From Pleomorphovibrio marinus (GTDB lineage Bacteria > Bacteroidota > Bacteroidia > Cytophagales > Cyclobacteriaceae), in the NCBI RefSeq assembly GCF_003347495.1, contig NZ_QCXY01000001.1:62001-126000 (forward strand): 64,000 nucleotides of DNA. Reading direction: 5' to 3'. The notes beneath the pieces were generated by a model. That model was not told the origin of the DNA. It searched no databases and saw nothing but the letters and a program-made list of their open reading frames with translations. Position numbers and translations under genes: made by a program. Shown in pieces: positions 60,477 to 64,000 of this stretch; position 1 is the first letter of the stretch; each line of letters starts with the position of its first letter.

Positions 60477-62369
60477 CTACTCTCCTTTCTTTATTATAGG
60501 ATACTTTTCCAAATATTCCTTTGGAGGGGTATGCCATTCAGAGAGTCTGCTCACATTGGTGCGAAGACAGTGGTAAACGAAATCGTAAAGAAGCTCACTC
60601 ACCTCTGACGGCAACCTGGCCCTTCCTTCTTCCTTGGTTTCAAAAAGTTCCCACTGATCTCCTGAAATATCTTTTTCAATTTCCAACATGGCATAGGAAA
60701 CCGGCAGTCTTGCAGATTTGACCCGTTGTAAATGGTTCGGCTCTTGCCTTACCGCATGTTCAGCCTTATCAAAAATGAGATTGTACGCCTTTATCAGCTC
60801 TGGAGTGAGGTAAGAGTCTTTCTCCTGGATAGGACTGCCAAAGATAGACAACTTCCGTCCTGTGGATCCTTGGTTATGGTCATGTACCAGGTTGATATAT
60901 GCCTTGATATGTCCTGCTGCCTGCCCATAATAGGCCAATAAAAAATCATCCATCTCTTTTTGTATATCCACCTCCGGGTCATTGACCAATTTAGTCAGCA
61001 AATAAGCCCTTAACTCGGCAAATTCCCCACCGGACTGGATATTGCCCTGTTCAAAGACCGCACTTACCCTATTTTGCTTTAGAAACTGGATATTGGGTTG
61101 CAAAGTGCGCAGGTTTGGAAAGGGAGAAACCAAATGGGAAAACCGAATGGTATAGTCCCACACCAAGATATTATCCGTCAGCTTCCCCCAGCCCTGCAGG
61201 TCTTCACTGAATTCCACGTCCCCGGTTTCAATGGGTTCATTCCGGGTGCTCTCTATGCTACAGAGCATAATGTTTACGTTTTTGGCAGGCACCAAATCCC
61301 TGGGTGGCACTCGGGTATATTGATAGGCCAAAGTGGAGATGATTTTATCCGGAAACCGCTCTGCCACCTTGTTTACAAAGGTCAGCATGGAGCCCATTCC
61401 AAGTGCAGGATACTCGCTGCCGTGTGTCTTGTACATCTTTTCCTCCGGTGCGAAAGCTGCATATTGAGCATCCAAAGCAGCACAGTTTTCACACTGGCAA
61501 TAGTTGACATTGTCGTTTTGGCTTACTGACCAATACCTCGCCTCAGGTTTTTGGTCTATGGCCTTTTGCAAGTTTTCACTGACAATTTCCAAGACCTCAG
61601 GATTGGTCAGGCAAAGTTGGGACTCTGGCTGCACACTCTTTCCATCCCAAGAAGGAATCAGCCCAGCATGTCGTTTTCCATCGTAATAACTGAAATATTC
61701 CGGATTGGACTCCCCGTACTCCTCAGGATTGAGGAGCTGGTGAAAAGTGTGCACCCAGTACCCCCATTCTGTTGGAGAAGACCCCCTGCCCCCAAAGGAA
61801 TGGAGCCTATGCCAGTCCATAAATTCCGGATCATAGACATCCTCATAAAAAACCTCCCTAAAGGAAAACACCGGTATCTCCAATGCATCGATTTGACCTA
61901 AGCGAATAGTGGATTGACTAGGAATGTGATCTACTTTTGAAGTGTATTTTTTGCAACCTAAGTAATTTTCCAAAAAAGCATATACCCCGTAGATTACCCC
62001 TTTCCGGGAGCCTCCCATGATTAGCAGCTTTTCACCCTTAGTCCCTATATAGTGGCCGTCCTGTCCAAAATCCTCCACTTTTACTTCTTTCACCTCTGCC
62101 CTATTAACCTTCCCTATTAGAATCTCTTGAACTTTCGGCTCACCATCATCGTGAATTACCGGAATACTGGCACCCGAAATTCGTTGCAGATAATCTTGCA
62201 ATACCTTTGCAGCCTGAATTTCTTGGACTTCAGGATTTTCGGGAAGGATGATTTGATAACTACTAGTTTGGTTTTCTACTAATATCAGCTCCTGAGCACA
62301 TGTCACACTGAAGGAAAAACCAGCAGAAAGTGAATAGGCAAGGATTAGGATGATTCTTTTTGCAAACAT
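60477..62369 (-). CDS. DUF4838 glycoside-hydrolase-like secreted protein
   Basis: A 630-residue exported protein (signal ending TCAQ). The N-terminal ~140 residues form an alpha-glucuronidase-type N-domain: AAKVLQDYLQRISGASIPVIHD, ILIGKVNRAEVK, KGVIYGVYAFLENYLGCKKYT. The DUF4838 barrel domain follows with FREVFYEDVYDPEFMDWHRLHSFGG, SQNDNVNYCQCENCAALDAQ (Cys-rich loop, probably structural metal) and LVWDYTIRFSHLVSPFPN. The family is placed near GH67/GH115-like enzymes but its substrate is unknown. It is divergent from the SulP gene. Confidence 0.82.
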   Translation of the reverse strand: MFAKRIILILAYSLSAGFSFSVTCAQELILVENQTSSYQIILPENPEVQEIQAAKVLQDYLQRISGASIPVIHDDGEPKVQEILIGKVNRAEVKEVKVEDFGQDGHYIGTKGEKLLIMGGSRKGVIYGVYAFLENYLGCKKYTSKVDHIPSQSTIRLGQIDALEIPVFSFREVFYEDVYDPEFMDWHRLHSFGGRGSSPTEWGYWVHTFHQLLNPEEYGESNPEYFSYYDGKRHAGLIPSWDGKSVQPESQLCLTNPEVLEIVSENLQKAIDQKPEARYWSVSQNDNVNYCQCENCAALDAQYAAFAPEEKMYKTHGSEYPALGMGSMLTFVNKVAERFPDKIISTLAYQYTRVPPRDLVPAKNVNIMLCSIESTRNEPIETGDVEFSEDLQGWGKLTDNILVWDYTIRFSHLVSPFPNLRTLQPNIQFLKQNRVSAVFEQGNIQSGGEFAELRAYLLTKLVNDPEVDIQKEMDDFLLAYYGQAAGHIKAYINLVHDHNQGSTGRKLSIFGSPIQEKDSYLTPELIKAYNLIFDKAEHAVRQEPNHLQRVKSARLPVSYAMLEIEKDISGDQWELFETKEEGRARLPSEVSELLYDFVYHCLRTNVSRLSEWHTPPKEYLEKYPIIKKGE

Positions 62370-62699
62370 GTCATTTCGGGTTTAAAGGGGATTCTAGAAA
62401 GATGAAATACTCCAATATGTCAAGAAAAGGTTTTGGACCGCAAAACGAAAGAAAAAGCCCTACCAATGGCAATATGCAGTGTTGAAATTAAAATGTTTAA
62501 CTGGATAGTGAAGGATTAATAACAACTATTCGCCGAATTCAAACTTTAATATGGAGTTCTTCCTTTAAAACTGTGGCTATCCCACTCCTTTTAGCCACTC
62601 ATAAAATAACTACATTTACAGGGGAAAATTTACTAGACCTTTGTTGACATTATTGCCTACTCAGCGTTTTTAAATCATAACCATTTTTCATAAACAGCA
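62370..62699. other. intergenic region between DUF4838 and SulP genes
   Basis: No gene is visible in these 330 bases. The region is AT-rich and must hold divergent promoters. TACATTTA (around 62616) is one base off the TAnnTTTG element for the sulP gene. I saw no terminator or strong hairpin. Confidence 0.4.
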
Positions 62700-64000
62700 A
62701 TGCCTAATCGTACCGGTATATTTTCCTCCCTAGGCACTGATCTTCCCGCAGGGTTGGTCGTGTTTTTGGTCGCGCTTCCACTTTGTTTGGGAGTTGCTTT
62801 ATCTTCGGGAGCCCCATTATTTTCAGGGATTATTGCTGGGGTGGTAGGAGGTGTATTGGTGGGCTTTTTATCCGGATCACACACATCGGTGTCCGGACCG
62901 GCGGCAGGATTGACGGTAATTGTTCTAAATGCAATCGAAGAACTGCAAACCTACGAACTATTCCTTACTGCCCTAGTAATTGCCGGAGCACTGCAAGTGA
63001 TGCTAGGTGTATTAAAGGCAGGGCTTATAGGCTATTATTTCCCAACTTCTGTAATTAAGGGGATGTTGGCCGGAATAGGAATTATCCTAATCATCAAACA
63101 AATCCCTTATTTATTTGGTACAAATTCCAGTGAGTTAGTAGAGGATTTTATCCCATTTGTGAATGATCTTGAAGCGGTTTTGGCCCTTCAGTCTTTAATG
63201 GGCACAGTGGATTACGGTGCCATTATCATCTCATTTATCTCCATAGCCATACTAATAGGATGGGAAAAACCAGTGATCAAAACACATAAATGGTTAAAAT
63301 TGATCCCAGGAGCTTTGCTTGCTGTATTGGTCAGTATTGGAATCAACAAAATATTCAAATTTTTTATACCCAATCTTTACCTTCAGGACGAAGATAAGGT
63401 TCGACTCCCCGAGATCACGGGATTTGGAAGCCTTGCTGATCAATTGATGCTCCCAGATTTATCGGGAGTGGCAAATCTGGAGGTTTGGGTGATCGCCTTC
63501 ACTATTGCCATTGTGGCCAGCCTGGAATCCCTGCTGAGTCTGGAGGCCGCAGATAAATTAGATCCACAGAAAAGGATTTCGCCCCCAAACAGGGAGTTGT
63601 TTGCACAGGGTATAGGAAATATGGTCAATGGATGTATTGGGGGTATGCCCATCACAGCAGTGATCGTAAGAAGTTCCGCAAATATCAACTCAGGTTCCAA
63701 GACGAAATTATCGGCAATTTTCCATGGTTTCCTTTTGCTCCTAAGTGTGCTGCTCATACCTGGTCTTCTAAACCTTATCCCTATCGCTTGTCTGGCCACC
63801 ATTTTGCTGTTGATCGGATATAAGCTGGCAAAAGTTTCCCTCTTTAAAAACATGTACGGTCTGGGATTAGACCAATTCCTCCCTTTCCTATTTACCATTC
63901 TGGGCATTATTTTCTTCGATTTGCTTAAAGGCATAGGATTGGGGATGATAATAGGCATCACCTATATTCTCATTAGAAACTATAAAAACTCCCACTTCTT
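62700..64000 (+). CDS. SulP family anion transporter (3' end missing)
   Basis: An ATG at 62700 opens a frame that stays open to the last base of the window (433 codons). The product starts with two helices containing GLVVFLVALPLCLGVALSSG and APLFSGIIAGVVGG, then SGPAAGLTVIVLNAI, the SulP transport-domain signature. Further blocks are YYFPTSVIKGMLAGIGIILI, WVIAFTIAIVASLESLLSLE with DKLDPQKR, and GGMPITAVIVRSSANINSG. These proteins move sulfate, bicarbonate or other anions with protons or sodium. A C-terminal STAS domain, if present, lies beyond the edge. Without carbonic anhydrase or sulfate genes in view the anion is open. Confidence 0.9.
   Translation, partial: MPNRTGIFSSLGTDLPAGLVVFLVALPLCLGVALSSGAPLFSGIIAGVVGGVLVGFLSGSHTSVSGPAAGLTVIVLNAIEELQTYELFLTALVIAGALQVMLGVLKAGLIGYYFPTSVIKGMLAGIGIILIIKQIPYLFGTNSSELVEDFIPFVNDLEAVLALQSLMGTVDYGAIIISFISIAILIGWEKPVIKTHKWLKLIPGALLAVLVSIGINKIFKFFIPNLYLQDEDKVRLPEITGFGSLADQLMLPDLSGVANLEVWVIAFTIAIVASLESLLSLEAADKLDPQKRISPPNRELFAQGIGNMVNGCIGGMPITAVIVRSSANINSGSKTKLSAIFHGFLLLLSVLLIPGLLNLIPIACLATILLLIGYKLAKVSLFKNMYGLGLDQFLPFLFTILGIIFFDLLKGIGLGMIIGITYILIRNYKNSHF

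Noticed and set aside
63440-63961. Minus-strand 173-codon frame at the right edge
   Set aside because: It is antisense to the SulP transporter frame, which has strong family motifs and is open to the window end.
1-64000. CRISPR arrays, tRNA or rRNA genes, prophage or conjugation genes
   Set aside because: No regularly spaced repeats, no tRNA-like cloverleaf or rRNA core sequence and no phage or conjugation protein motifs were seen on either strand.

Overview
The window looks like chromosomal DNA of a free-living, probably marine member of the Bacteroidota, most likely Cytophagales / Cyclobacteriaceae. The evidence is promoters of the TTTG-N19-TAnnTTTG type, AT-rich leaders without Shine-Dalgarno sequences, a Bacteroidota-type LptD, DUF4421, DUF4268 and DUF4838 proteins, lipoboxes ending in SC, and many secreted carbohydrate-active enzymes. 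The genus is inference; no rRNA or tRNA gene was seen.

Layout. 1-2032: end of a tRNA-modification methyltransferase (mnmD), a lipoprotein, and two stress-type proteins (CsbD, DUF2383). 2450-7620 (minus): flavin disulfide oxidoreductase, DUF427, 2-oxo acid dehydrogenase E2, CinA, glycosyltransferase. 8433-17711: DUF4421 protein, secreted TIM-barrel hydrolase, ECF sigma factor, then a glycan locus with GH20 hexosaminidase divergent from an HGSNAT/NagX-like acetyltransferase and a beta-propeller hydrolase. 18584-26779: a Lys1-like dehydrogenase, then the aromatic amino acid operon (DAHP synthase/chorismate mutase, aroB, aroA, a broken DUF486 gene, prephenate dehydratase, aminotransferase, tyrA), preceded by a Phe/Tyr-rich leader peptide and an attenuator. 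26789-30534: two tandem leucine-rich-repeat lipoproteins. 30727-47457: arginine deiminase, lptD, amidase, acyl-CoA carboxylase, phosphopantetheinyl transferase, WD40 protein, DivIVA, folB, IscA-like protein, dtd, a double ABC ATPase and a MazG-like pyrophosphohydrolase. 47511-56303: SGNH hydrolase, sulfatase, then a GT4-fusion / GT4 / GH130 / epimerase cluster. 56680-64000: DEAD-box helicase, a complete IS256-family element with target-site duplication, an NTF2-like lipoprotein, a DUF4838 protein and the start of a SulP transporter that runs off the right edge.

Two signals stand out. First, 19834-20035 reads as a complete four-region transcription attenuator controlled by Phe and Tyr codons, with its promoter so close to the leader ATG that the leader mRNA should be leaderless or nearly so. 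Second, a dispersed 87-171 bp hairpin-rich repeat occurs nine times, and every copy ends in TAAACAN followed at once by ATG. In five copies that ATG is the start codon of a gene (glycosyltransferase, tyrA, divIVA-like, GT4, DEAD-box helicase). In two copies the repeat's first bases are the stop codon of the gene before it, so the repeat fills the whole intergenic space. It looks like a mobile 5' leader.

The left-most gene (mnmD) and right-most gene (sulP) are cut by the window edges. Several starts were moved from upstream TTG codons to an internal ATG because of neighbour overlap, signal peptides or repeat boundaries.
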